Source: Psychroflexus montanilacus
Lineage (GTDB): Bacteria > Bacteroidota > Bacteroidia > Flavobacteriales > Flavobacteriaceae
Length of the DNA: 64,000 nt
Assembly (NCBI RefSeq): GCF_020164535.1
Contig: NZ_JAIQZC010000002.1
Location: forward strand, 124,001-188,000
Direction: 5' to 3'
Positions 32,263 through 41,585 of the stretch are shown here, piece after piece. Under the pieces are notes generated by a model. That model saw only the letters and a list, made by a program, of their open reading frames with translations, did not search any database and had not been told where the DNA came from. A program made the position numbers and the translations under genes. Each line of letters starts with the position of its first letter. Within the stretch, counting starts at the first letter, position 1.

Positions 32263-32487
32263 AATTAAATATTTATATTAATACTCATATATCTTCGAAT
32301 ATCACATGACAAAGATAAGAGCCGTCATTTGCTTATTTACGCCCAAAATAAACACAAATATGTTCTATATTAACCCTTCAACAACAGTAAAGTATTCTAA
32401 TAGCATTATATAAAACATATATAAATGATTAATATATTTACAAATTGTATTTTTGAATTATGATATTTCATCTAATTATGAATTTTT

Positions 32488-33366
32488 ATGAGTAAAAATG
32501 CAAAACCAATACTTGAAAAACTAGAACCAAATTTTGGTAATTCTTTTTCCTATAAGCGATTCAATGCGGACAATCAAAATAAGAGTGACACCTTCTGGCA
32601 TTACCATCCAGAACTGGAATTGGTTTACGTCAACGAAGGGTCTGGTAAACGCCTTGTTGGTAGTCATGCCTCTTATTATAGAAATGGAAATTTAATTTTA
32701 ATAGGTTCGAATTTACCTCACTGTGGCTTTACAGATACCCTGGAAAAAAATCAGCGAGAAACTGTTGTTCAGATGTTACCTTCATTTCTTGGAGATTCTT
32801 TTTTTGAGATACCAGAACTTAAAAACATCAAAAAACTTTTACAACGAGCGCAGTATGGAATAGTTTTTCATGGAGATGCAAAGCGTGAAATAGGAAGTAA
32901 ACTGGAAGCATTATCTAGCGTAACTCCTGTAAACAGGCTTATTGGCTTGCTCAAAATATTGAGTATGCTGGAACAAACCAAAAATTATACGCTTTTAAAT
33001 GCAGATGGCTATATTTTGGAAGCAAAGCTAGAAGACAATCAGCGCATTAATATGATATTCAATTTTGTACAAAACGAATTTCAACGCAGCATTACGTTAG
33101 ATGAAATTTCAGAAAAAGTAAATATGACCAAACCTGCGTTTTGTAGATATTTCAAAAAAATTACAGGAAAAACCTTTGTAGATTTTGTCAATACCTACAG
33201 GCTTACACACGCGGCTAAAATGCTTCACGAAAAGCAGGTAAGTATTTTGGATGTTTGTTTTGATAGTGGCTTCAATAACTTTAGTCATTTCAACAAGAAG
33301 TTTAAAGCCTTTACGGGACGAACTCCAACCCAATATAGAAATGAACTAGCTTATTCTGTTTCCTAA
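32488..33366 (+). CDS. AraC-family regulator with cupin domain
   Basis: 292 residues. The N-terminal cupin has FWHYHPELELVYVNEGSGKRLVGSH. The C-terminal double HTH has ITLDEISEKVNMTKPAFCRYFKKITGKTFVDFVNTYRLTHAAKML and ILDVCFDSGFNNFSHFNKKFKAFTGRTPTQYRN. It likely senses a sugar or small organic effector through the cupin. It has no obvious target next to it, and a GTCGGTA tandem array begins 3 bases after its stop. Confidence 0.92.
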   Translation: MSKNAKPILEKLEPNFGNSFSYKRFNADNQNKSDTFWHYHPELELVYVNEGSGKRLVGSHASYYRNGNLILIGSNLPHCGFTDTLEKNQRETVVQMLPSFLGDSFFEIPELKNIKKLLQRAQYGIVFHGDAKREIGSKLEALSSVTPVNRLIGLLKILSMLEQTKNYTLLNADGYILEAKLEDNQRINMIFNFVQNEFQRSITLDEISEKVNMTKPAFCRYFKKITGKTFVDFVNTYRLTHAAKMLHEKQVSILDVCFDSGFNNFSHFNKKFKAFTGRTPTQYRNELAYSVS

Positions 33367-33368
33367 GC

Positions 33369-33449
33369 GTCGGTAGTCGGTAGTCGGTAGTCGGTAGTCG
33401 GTAGTCGGTAGTCGGTAGTCGGTAGTCGGTAGTCGGTAGTCGGTAGTCG
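33369..33449. repeat. GTCGGTA heptamer tandem repeat
   Basis: Eleven perfect GTCGGTA units and a partial one, then GTCGAAATTTAAAAAATTTG. A second, shorter array with the same flank lies at 51180-51232. Confidence 0.95.
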
Positions 33450-33495
33450 AAATTTAAAAAATTTGAAATAATTAATTTGAAACTTGAAATAATTT

Positions 33496-33638
33496 AGCCC
33501 CGATAGCAATGAAAAGCCCGCCAGATGAGATGTTGTGCAAAAGCCAAAACCAAAAAGCGACCAAAGGAAGCTCTTTTGGTTATGCTGCTTTTTGCCAGCT
33601 GGTCGTCGCGGACTTGAAATGGATAGCGGGAATAGCTC
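33496..33638 (+). ncRNA. Dispersed structured element, copy 1
   Basis: Starts AGCCCCGATAGCAATG and ends GATAGCGGGAATAGCT. Its middle contains an inverted repeat around AAAAGCCAAAACCAAAAAGC and GCTGCTTTTTG. About 90% identical to 51259-51402. I know such elements to be common between genes in Flavobacteriia (of the Flavo-1 type, assignment from memory). It is either a structured RNA or a repeat of REP type. Confidence 0.5.
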
Positions 33639-33684
33639 TAAACGAAAGCTTTATGAGTGTAAAATAATAATGCTAAAATCAACA

Positions 33685-34722
33685 TTAATACCCTTCAGCG
33701 TCTGTTTGAACCTTTCCCCAAAACGTTTTATAAACGAAATAGCTATAAAGCAGAACCAGTGGCCCACCCACAGCCACAAAGCCCATCATGATTTTGAGGG
33801 TTTTGGTGGATGCTGCTGCATTGTAAATGGTGATACTATTTTCAATATCAGAATTGGACAGTAACAATCGTGGGTATAATTCAAAAGCAACAATAACAAG
33901 GAGTAAGGCAATCGTGAGGCTGGTAAATATAAAGGCCCAGCCATATTGTTTTTTACTTGCTAAGCGGGGTACGTTGGCAATGCTTAGAAATACGAGAAAT
34001 GGAACTACATACAGCGCTTTGTTATCATTAAAGACTTGAAGTAAGTGTTCTAAATTGAAAAATCCATATACTGTTGTAATGATATAGGCTATGATGAAAA
34101 AAGCGATTCCTATTTTTAAAAACTGCTGTATTCTGTTGTACAGCTTGCCTTCAGTTTTCAACAATAAATAGATGGCTCCGTGCATCATAAATAAGGCTAA
34201 ACTAGTCACGCCTACGAGTATTGAAAATGGATTGAGAAATTCAAAGAAACCTCTTCCTGTGTACTCAAAATCTTGGTCTAGTGGCATCCCATTCAAAATA
34301 TTGCCTAGCACAACACCAAGTAGCACGGCTAACATAATACTGGAAATGGAGTATCCCCAATCCCACATTCGTCTCCACCAAAGCATTTCCTCCATATTTC
34401 TGAATTTGATAGAGATGCCTCTAAAGATGATAAACAGAAGAAATAATATGAAAGGAGTGTACATGGCAGAAAACAGTGTACCGTAAAACACAGGAAAGCC
34501 AGCGAAAAGCGTACCTCCACCAATGACCAGCCATACTTCGTTACCATGCCAGGTGGGGTCTATGGCTTTGAGTGCGGTTTCTCTGCTTTTGTTTTGTCTA
34601 AAGAACATATGCCATGCACCAGCTCCAAAATCGAAGCCGTCTAAAATAGCATAGCCAGAAAACAATCCACCTACTACTAGAAACCACCAAGTGGGATAAT
34701 CTAAACCTAAAAACGTTTCCAT
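33685..34722 (-). CDS. cydB: Cytochrome bd ubiquinol oxidase subunit II
   Basis: 345 residues with about nine membrane helices. Visible family features: the N-terminal WFLVVGGLFSGYAILDGFDFGAGAWHMF segment, then TWHGNEVWLVIGGGTLFAGFP, and RNMEEMLWWRRMWDWGYSISSIM. Pairs with CydA, which contains the haems, as a high-affinity terminal oxidase. Eight bases separate the cydA stop from the cydB start. The downstream flank holds the structured repeat. Confidence 0.95.
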   Translation of the reverse strand: METFLGLDYPTWWFLVVGGLFSGYAILDGFDFGAGAWHMFFRQNKSRETALKAIDPTWHGNEVWLVIGGGTLFAGFPVFYGTLFSAMYTPFILFLLFIIFRGISIKFRNMEEMLWWRRMWDWGYSISSIMLAVLLGVVLGNILNGMPLDQDFEYTGRGFFEFLNPFSILVGVTSLALFMMHGAIYLLLKTEGKLYNRIQQFLKIGIAFFIIAYIITTVYGFFNLEHLLQVFNDNKALYVVPFLVFLSIANVPRLASKKQYGWAFIFTSLTIALLLVIVAFELYPRLLLSNSDIENSITIYNAAASTKTLKIMMGFVAVGGPLVLLYSYFVYKTFWGKVQTDAEGY

Positions 34723-34730
34723 ACCATCAT

Positions 34731-36110
34731 TTATTTACTTGAAACTACATCAGCAATTTCTTTATTTAAACTTCCTTCGTCAAAGTCGATATCGCTATTG
34801 GGTCCACTCTTTATTTTCTTATTCATCAAATAAATAAACAATAAGAAGAGAATAAAATACACTACAAAAAACAAAATTAACGAAAATAAGACCTGATTGG
34901 CTTGAACACTCTTGGACAGGGCATCTGAAGTTCTAAGCAAACCGTACACTACCCAAGGCTGTCTGCCCATTTCTGCAGCAAACCACCCAAACTGATTGGC
35001 CAGCTGAGGGAGCAAGGCTGTAAACACAAAGGTCCAGAGCAACCATTTTTTCTCAAAGAGTTTACCTCTTTTCCATTGCCATAAAGCAAATAAACTCAAA
35101 GCAATCAAGAACATACCGATAGCTACCATAAGGTGATAAAACTGAAACACAGCATTGACCTGAGAAGGTCGATCTTCCTCAGGAAAAGCGTTAAGACCTG
35201 TTACTGGGGTTTCAAAATCTTGGTGTAACATAAAGGACAAACCTCCAGAGACTTTAAGACCTGTAACAGATTGACTTTCCTTATCTACCCATCCCAAAAG
35301 ATATAAATCTGCTGCGGCTTCTTCTTCAAAATGCCCTTCCATAGCGGCTAATTTTGCAGGTTGATTTTCTGAAACACCTTCTGCGGAGCCATGCCCAGTG
35401 AATAATTGTGCAAGAGAGCTTACTGCTGCTACAACCAAGGTAATTTTGAAAGCTTTTTTGGAAAGCACCACATACTTCCCTTTTAGGATATAATAGGCAT
35501 GTACGCTTAAAATCAAGAATGATCCAGCTAAAAAAGCGCCTAGCCAAACATGAGTTAACCGATCTACAGAAGAAGGGTTGAACACCATTGCCCAGAAATC
35601 AACTATTTCTGCTCTGGCCTGCATTCCCTCACCCACAATATGGTAACCCGCTGGGGTTTGCTGCCAAGAGTTGGCAATAACAATCCAGACCGCAGAAAAC
35701 ATTGAGCCTAAAAATACCGCCCAAGTCGCCACCAAATGCACCCAAGGCTTTACACGATTCCATCCGAATAACAACACGCCAAGTGCACTACTTTCCAAAG
35801 CAAAGGCGAAGATGCCTTCAGCTGCTAGCGCACTTCCGAAAATATCACCCACATATCTTGAATACGTGGCCCAGTTGGTTCCAAACTCAAATTCCATGAC
35901 AATTCCAGTGACCACCCCAATACCAAAGGTGATGGCAAATAGTTTGGTCCAGAATTTTGCTAATACTTCATATTCTTTCTTTTTTGTTCGTATATAAATG
36001 CTTTCAAAAACGACCATCAATAACCCAATACCAATACTCAAAGGTGGATAGATATAATGAAAGGCAACAGTGAAGGCAAATTGGATACGAGATAGAATTT
36101 CTACATCCAT
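34731..36110 (-). CDS. cydA: Cytochrome bd ubiquinol oxidase subunit I
   Basis: 459 residues from the Met at 36110 (MDVEILSRIQFAFTVAFHYIYPPLSIG), which is the family start; the longer frame adds a spurious leader. His19-type ligand of b595 in FHYIYPP, the Q-loop region after helix 6, GRQPWVVYGLLRTSDALS, and the b558 Met/His region are in place. Terminal quinol oxidase of the inner membrane, active at low oxygen and resistant to sulfide. Confidence 0.95.
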   Translation of the reverse strand: MDVEILSRIQFAFTVAFHYIYPPLSIGIGLLMVVFESIYIRTKKKEYEVLAKFWTKLFAITFGIGVVTGIVMEFEFGTNWATYSRYVGDIFGSALAAEGIFAFALESSALGVLLFGWNRVKPWVHLVATWAVFLGSMFSAVWIVIANSWQQTPAGYHIVGEGMQARAEIVDFWAMVFNPSSVDRLTHVWLGAFLAGSFLILSVHAYYILKGKYVVLSKKAFKITLVVAAVSSLAQLFTGHGSAEGVSENQPAKLAAMEGHFEEEAAADLYLLGWVDKESQSVTGLKVSGGLSFMLHQDFETPVTGLNAFPEEDRPSQVNAVFQFYHLMVAIGMFLIALSLFALWQWKRGKLFEKKWLLWTFVFTALLPQLANQFGWFAAEMGRQPWVVYGLLRTSDALSKSVQANQVLFSLILFFVVYFILFLLFIYLMNKKIKSGPNSDIDFDEGSLNKEIADVVSSK

Positions 36111-36269
36111 GGTCAAAATTTTTTTACAAAAATAAAACAAACATGAAAAACAGATTGCTACAAAAGTTACTTAAAGAAAAAATGAGTCCTCCCACTTTAC
36201 ATAGTTTTAAAACTAAATAAGTAACAAATGTGACTGAACTTTGAAGAAAACATAACTTACTTTTGCAAT

Positions 36270-36653
36270 GTGAAAACTATTAAACCCTATTTAGCGCTTT
36301 TATTCAGCCTTACTGTGCTCCTATTCACAGTAAAGTCTGTTTTCTGGCTATCCTATTATATAGTATTCACCGATAACTTTATAGAAAACTACTGTGAAAA
36401 CACAGACAAGCCAGAACTGGAATGTGATGGTAAATGCTTTCTAAGTGATGTCCTCGACAAAAAAGAAACGGAAACTCCAAAAAACACCTCCATTTTTTTA
36501 GAGAGTGAACTTATTTTTACACCAAGTCTTTTTGATACTGATCTTATTTTAGATGCTCTTATTTCTAAAAATAAATCCAACTATTTTTACACTTCACTAT
36601 ACAAGTCTCTATATTTTAAAAGCAGCTTCAAGCCACCTGCAATGATTGTTTAA
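36270..36653 (+). CDS. Small Cys-containing membrane protein upstream of the copper receptor
   Basis: 127 residues, GTG start (the preceding ATG is followed by TGA). A signal-like helix (about 8-28) is followed by NYCENTDKPELECDGKCFLSDVLDKK, a CxnCxxxC cluster. This fits a family that accompanies copper-type TonB receptors in Bacteroidota. I infer a periplasmic metal-binding or regulatory role. 45 bases before the receptor gene on the same strand. Confidence 0.7.
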   Translation: MKTIKPYLALLFSLTVLLFTVKSVFWLSYYIVFTDNFIENYCENTDKPELECDGKCFLSDVLDKKETETPKNTSIFLESELIFTPSLFDTDLILDALISKNKSNYFYTSLYKSLYFKSSFKPPAMIV

Positions 36654-36698
36654 CATCACGTTTTTTTAAAAAATTAGTTAAACATCAAATGCTTAAAC

Positions 36699-38996
36699 AT
36701 GAAATTAATACTAAGTGCCATTTGTTTTGTGGCTGGTTTTACCATGCTCAATGCGCAAACCAAAACCATAGAAGTAAAAGACGCACAAACCAAAGAAATC
36801 CTGGGCGGAGTATACGCCATTAATCAAAACAACGAAGAAGATTACCGCATCACTGAAAATAAAACTCTCAAACTGCACATCGGTGAGACCTACCTTATAA
36901 GTCATATAGGTTATACCTCTGAAAGTCTAAAAATAAATGGCTCATCTCCTGAAATTATTTTTCTCAAAGCTCAAAATACAGAACTGCCAGAAGTTCTGGT
37001 TACAGGGAAAATCTTCCAGGATCCGGTGATGAATATCAGCACACCAGACTTAACAGAAAGAGTCAGTCAGCCAAAAAATGTAGCCGATCTCTTCCGTGAT
37101 ATTAATGGATTTGGACTCATCAAACGAGGGAATTACGCTATAGACCCGTCTTTCAGAGCTTCTCAATATGAGCAGTTAAACATTCAATACGATGGCGGAA
37201 CCAAAGTGATGCATGCCTGCCCTAACAGAATGGATCCCATCACCACTCATGTCATGCCAGAAGATATAGCTAAGATTGAGGTGGTTCGAGGCCCATACAC
37301 TATGAGGTATGGTGCTACTTTTGGCGGATTGATCAATATGGTTTCCAAGCGTCCGGAGATTGGAAAATATGGCCTATCAGGAAGTGCATCTTCAGGTTTT
37401 GAGTCTAATGGCAGCTCTCAAGTCCAAATGCTTCGCCTTCAATATGCAGAGGAAAAATTTGATGTGGTGGGTATGTACGGCTACCGAGATTTTGGCAATT
37501 ACAAAGATGGTGCTGGCCGAGAAATTCCTTCTTCCTTTAGAAGCATAGATTACAGTCTGAGAATGGGCTATAACTTTAGTAGTTTAGAACGTCTTCAGCT
37601 ACATTGGAGACAATCCTTCGGTAGAGATGTGCTTCATGCTTCCTTACCCATGGATTCAGATTACGACGATTCTTCTATGCTGTCCCTGGATTATTTCAAA
37701 AAAAGACCAGGGAAAACCCTGCGAAACATACAGGCCAAAGCCTACTATTCTTATGTAGATCACCTAATGAGCAATAGCAGACGAAGCAATTTTAGCGTAT
37801 CAGAAGCTCTTTCTCCTGTCGAAGCAACCACAGCAGGAGGTCGTTTTGAACTGGAATGGAAGCTGGATGAGTTCTGGACGCTGTTTACCGGAACCGACGC
37901 TCTGCTTATCAGCAGAGATGGAGTACGGAATCGCTTGGTCAAACAAAACCCTATGGGAATGCCTCTGGATCCTCCCGTTGCCTTTACCGACAAAATCTGG
38001 CAGGATTCGTTCATCAATGATTACGGATTTTTTGCAGAATCACGTTACAAACTCAATTCTTCAACAGTACTTAACGCTGGTGTGCGTTATGATTTGGTCC
38101 ATTCAGACATTCAAGATCCTGCATCAGATTTTCAGGATTATTATCCAGGTTTAGGAAGCAGAACAGAGCACAATTTCAGTGCAACTGTATCGCTCAAGAA
38201 ACTACTGGATGTAGATAATCAACTGGAGTTTGCTTTTGGTCGTGGAGTGCGTTCTGCTAACATGATAGAACGGTTCATCAATCACTTCCAGGTGGGTCAG
38301 GACCCGTTTGAATACATCGGTAATCCCTATCTGGATGCTGAGGTCAATAACCAATTTGAAGTGGCTTACACAGGTAAGAAAATACTTGATGGCGCTATTA
38401 ACAGACTAGACTGGGGTGCTTCCGTATATTTTTCTCACTTCGAGAATTATATCGTTGCCATTATAGATCCTACCAAAACCAGAAAGTTTATGCCCAATCA
38501 GGAACCATTAAACCCAAAGGTCTTCAGAAATCTGGAGGATGCTTATAAAACTGGTTTTGAAGCCAATCTTGGCGTGAATTTCTTAAACAACTTTCAATTT
38601 GATGCCGAAGTTGCCTATGTCTACGCGAGAAACGAAGACCTTAGCGAATCTCTCCCACTCACGCCTCCCTTGCGCAGTAAATTCAGCTTGCAATACAATA
38701 AAAACAAATTCTGGGCTGCCACCGACCTAAGAGTCGTAAGTCAGCAAGATGAACTGGCTACATCTTTTGGAGAAAATCAGGCAACGCCAGGTTATCAGCT
38801 GGTAGATTTTCGGCTGGGTTATGAGTTAATTCCAGGTCTAAACTTAGGAGCTGCAGTGCTAAATGCATTTGACGAGCAGTATTATGACCATTTAAATTTC
38901 GCTTTTAGAAATCAGGCCAATGCCAATTTAAGCAGCATGGAACGCCTCACCGATCCAGGGCAGAATTTCACTGTCTTTGTGAAGTATGCGTTTTAA
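36699..38996 (+). CDS. TonB-dependent receptor, OprC/NosA-like (copper)
   Basis: 765 residues. Signal peptide (to about 19), a CarboxypepD_reg-like domain (about 20-95), then the plug. The plug motif MHACPNRMDPITTHVM (Cys about 174) matches the CxxxM copper site of OprC/NosA outer-membrane copper receptors; HVM downstream fits the second ligand pair. The barrel ends FTVFVKYAF with a terminal Phe. Uptake of copper, for example for cytochrome oxidases. The Cys-rich small protein precedes it. Confidence 0.88.
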   Translation: MKLILSAICFVAGFTMLNAQTKTIEVKDAQTKEILGGVYAINQNNEEDYRITENKTLKLHIGETYLISHIGYTSESLKINGSSPEIIFLKAQNTELPEVLVTGKIFQDPVMNISTPDLTERVSQPKNVADLFRDINGFGLIKRGNYAIDPSFRASQYEQLNIQYDGGTKVMHACPNRMDPITTHVMPEDIAKIEVVRGPYTMRYGATFGGLINMVSKRPEIGKYGLSGSASSGFESNGSSQVQMLRLQYAEEKFDVVGMYGYRDFGNYKDGAGREIPSSFRSIDYSLRMGYNFSSLERLQLHWRQSFGRDVLHASLPMDSDYDDSSMLSLDYFKKRPGKTLRNIQAKAYYSYVDHLMSNSRRSNFSVSEALSPVEATTAGGRFELEWKLDEFWTLFTGTDALLISRDGVRNRLVKQNPMGMPLDPPVAFTDKIWQDSFINDYGFFAESRYKLNSSTVLNAGVRYDLVHSDIQDPASDFQDYYPGLGSRTEHNFSATVSLKKLLDVDNQLEFAFGRGVRSANMIERFINHFQVGQDPFEYIGNPYLDAEVNNQFEVAYTGKKILDGAINRLDWGASVYFSHFENYIVAIIDPTKTRKFMPNQEPLNPKVFRNLEDAYKTGFEANLGVNFLNNFQFDAEVAYVYARNEDLSESLPLTPPLRSKFSLQYNKNKFWAATDLRVVSQQDELATSFGENQATPGYQLVDFRLGYELIPGLNLGAAVLNAFDEQYYDHLNFAFRNQANANLSSMERLTDPGQNFTVFVKYAF

Positions 38997-39017
38997 TCAA
39001 TTCTGACGGCATTTTTT

Positions 39018-39095
39018 ACACGCTGTCCGTTACTAGTCCGTCCTCACCCTATAGCATAAGGGAAGGGACGGACTTTTCACTTCCATCCCAAACCC
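39018..39095 (+). ncRNA. Dispersed structured element of the GCTGTCCRTT family, copy 1
   Basis: Starts ACACGCTGTCCGTTACTAGTCCG and ends GGACTTTTCACTTCCATCCC. The middle pairs as AGTCCGTCC...GGGACGGACT. It matches a common Flavobacteriia intergenic element whose end is TTCACTTCCATCCCTAACGCA (from memory). Follows the receptor stop; could be a structured RNA, repeat or terminator. Confidence 0.45.
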
Positions 39096-39191
39096 AATGA
39101 CAACAAAAAGAAGAACTATTTTGAATAGAACATTTGTTACAGTAGGAAACTAATTAGCAATCTAAATTTGCATATATAAATTCAAAAGAAA

Positions 39192-40520
39192 ATGAATACA
39201 TATATAAAATTATTTACTGTTATAGTTTTTCTTTTCAGTCTAGGGCAAACACAAGCTCAGGAAAACATAGAATTGACTCTGGAAGAACTGAAGAATCAAG
39301 TGCTTGAAGACAATAGGTCGCTTCAGGTTAACGAAAGTAAATTCAGAAAAATAAGAGCACAATACAGGCAAACCAATGCTGCGTTTTTACCTCAGCTTAG
39401 TGTGTCTCATAGTTTTTACAGAACCAATAATCCTGTACAGGCGTTTGGTACTTTATTAAACCAGGGGATTTTCACAGAACAGGATTTCCAGATTGACAAC
39501 CTGAACAATCCGAGCGCCATTTCCAACTTTACGACTGCCTTAAAAATAGAGCAGCCACTCATCAACCTGGATAAATGGGCGCAACGTTCTGCATTAAATG
39601 CTCAGAAGGAAGCACAAGTGCTTAAGAATAAATTTGAAGAAAAAGCACTTTTAGTAGAAGTAGAAAAACTGTATATGCAGCTTCAACTGGCTTACAAAGG
39701 CGTTGAAGTACTTGAACAAACCAGAGAAATTGCCAGGCAGAATTATGAAGATATACAGAACTTTTATGATGAAGGTTTACTGGTGATGCCCGATGTTTTG
39801 AATGCAGAAGTCAGATTAAACGAAGTCGAAAATGAGTACATCTCAGCATCCAATCAGCTTAAAAATCTATCGGATTACCTTATGTTTCTGATGAATAAAG
39901 ATTCCTATGCTATCGTAAAACCAGATTCTGAACTCCAACTCAATGTAGTTGCCTTGAAAGACCAAAACCAGCTTGAAACCAGAGAAGATATCTTGGCAGT
40001 TGATTTGCAAACAGAAGCACAATCCAAAATGCAAACAGCTTCAAAGTTGTCCTTTCTTCCAACGCTTAATGCTTTTGGAAATGTCCAGTGGTTTTCTGAC
40101 GAAGTTTTTACCACAGACTCAAGAAACTTTTTTGTAGGGGCATCTCTCAACTGGACTGTTTTTGAAGGAGGAAAGAAGATCGCAAAACTGCAGGAGGAAA
40201 ATGCAAGTCTTGACCAGGCTCAACTGGAAGCCTCTATGAACGCCTCACAATCTTACATGGAATTGGAAAAAGCAAAACGACAATTTCGAGAAGCCGAACA
40301 GAAACTCAACAGAAACAGACTCTCTTTAGAACAAGCGGAGAAAGTTTACAAAATCAGAAAAGATAGGTTTGATGAAGGACTGGAAAGAACTACTGATTTG
40401 CTTCAGGCAGAACAGCAACAGTCTGCCATGAGACTCGCTTACAATCAATCCATATTCGAATTTAATTACGCTCAGTTATATGTTCAATTTTTAGCTAACA
40501 ATTACTCCTATGAAAACTAA
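39192..40520 (+). CDS. TolC-family outer-membrane efflux protein
   Basis: 442 residues with signal peptide (to about 22). Two OEP repeats: LTLEELKNQVLEDNRSLQ... NAAFLPQLSVSHSFYRTNN and LGASLNWTVFEGGKKIAKLQEENASL. Long Ala/Gln/Leu-rich coiled helices. The outer-membrane channel of the RND pump encoded downstream. The stop overlaps the next gene by 11 bases. Confidence 0.92.
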   Translation: MNTYIKLFTVIVFLFSLGQTQAQENIELTLEELKNQVLEDNRSLQVNESKFRKIRAQYRQTNAAFLPQLSVSHSFYRTNNPVQAFGTLLNQGIFTEQDFQIDNLNNPSAISNFTTALKIEQPLINLDKWAQRSALNAQKEAQVLKNKFEEKALLVEVEKLYMQLQLAYKGVEVLEQTREIARQNYEDIQNFYDEGLLVMPDVLNAEVRLNEVENEYISASNQLKNLSDYLMFLMNKDSYAIVKPDSELQLNVVALKDQNQLETREDILAVDLQTEAQSKMQTASKLSFLPTLNAFGNVQWFSDEVFTTDSRNFFVGASLNWTVFEGGKKIAKLQEENASLDQAQLEASMNASQSYMELEKAKRQFREAEQKLNRNRLSLEQAEKVYKIRKDRFDEGLERTTDLLQAEQQQSAMRLAYNQSIFEFNYAQLYVQFLANNYSYEN

Positions 40521-41580
40521 ACTATTACCTATATTCTTTATTTCACTCTTTTCGTTCAGCTTAATGAGCTGTGGAGAAGAAACACAAAGTGAAAAATCCC
40601 AGCCAGAAGTCGTTAACGTAGAAGTTCAAAACCCCGTAACCAGCTTACCTCAGCTTTTAACTCATAAGGGGAAAATTAGGTCTTCAAAATCTGTAAATAT
40701 CCAGTCCAGAGCTTCCAGCTATGTTGATAAAATTCTGGTAGAGGTGGGTGATGAAGTTAAAGAAAATCAATTGCTTGTTAAGCTGAATAGCGATGACCTT
40801 ATTTCAAAACAAGCTCAGCTGTCAGCTAAACTTGAAGAGGTAAAAGCAACATTGGAAAATGCTGAAAAAGACTACGTACGCTATAAAAACTTAAGAGAGA
40901 AAAATAGCGTTTCAGAAAAAGAACTGGAGTCTATCAGACTGAAATATAACTCGGTAAAAAGCCAAAAAGCAGCAGTTGAAAGTCAGTTGAACGAAGTTGA
41001 ATCCGAATTAAAATATTTCAACATCAGAGCTCCTTTTGAGGGTTTGATTACTTCAAAATCAGCTCAGGAAGGAGATTTGGCAAACCCGCAATACCCTATA
41101 TTACAGATGGAAGTGGATAATGCTTTTGAATTTCACTTTTCAGTTTCAGAACGAGCAATTTCAGCGCTTAGAAAAGGGCAACTGGCTACTGTTAAAGTAT
41201 CCAACGATGGACAGATAATCGATGCTCAGATTTCTGAAATAAGTTCTTCCTCTCTCAATTCAGGTGGACAATATCTTGTGAAAGCAAAACTGATTAACGA
41301 GAATAATATCGAGTTATTTTCTGGTCAGCAAGCCGAAATTCAATTGGTCACAGACGTTTTGGATCAAGGGGTTTTCATTCCTAAACCTGCACTCATGAGA
41401 CGCGGCAGCTTGCAGGGGCTGTTTGTAGTAAGCCCGGACAACAAAGCCATGCTTAGATGGGTCGAAGTTGGTACAGATTACGGTGAACATATTGAGATTT
41501 TATCTGGACTTAGCGAAGCTGAACCCGTTGTCATTTCAGCCGATTCCAAGCTTTATAACGGTATAAACGTAAACTACTAG
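40510..41580 (+). CDS. RND efflux membrane-fusion lipoprotein
   Basis: 356 residues with lipobox FSLMSC (Cys about 20). HlyD/AcrA type: barrel-hybrid motif NIQSRASSYVDKILVEVGDEVKENQLLVKL, a coiled hairpin (about 95-150), then the lipoyl return FNIRAPFEGLITSKSAQEGDLANPQ and barrel. Periplasmic adaptor between the RND pump and TolC. Confidence 0.92.
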   Translation: MKTKLLPIFFISLFSFSLMSCGEETQSEKSQPEVVNVEVQNPVTSLPQLLTHKGKIRSSKSVNIQSRASSYVDKILVEVGDEVKENQLLVKLNSDDLISKQAQLSAKLEEVKATLENAEKDYVRYKNLREKNSVSEKELESIRLKYNSVKSQKAAVESQLNEVESELKYFNIRAPFEGLITSKSAQEGDLANPQYPILQMEVDNAFEFHFSVSERAISALRKGQLATVKVSNDGQIIDAQISEISSSSLNSGGQYLVKAKLINENNIELFSGQQAEIQLVTDVLDQGVFIPKPALMRRGSLQGLFVVSPDNKAMLRWVEVGTDYGEHIEILSGLSEAEPVVISADSKLYNGINVNY

Positions 41581-41585
41581 ATCTT

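Noticed and set aside
33369-33449. Heptamer array taken for a CRISPR
   Set aside because: The repeat unit is 7 bp with no spacers and no cas genes anywhere in the window.
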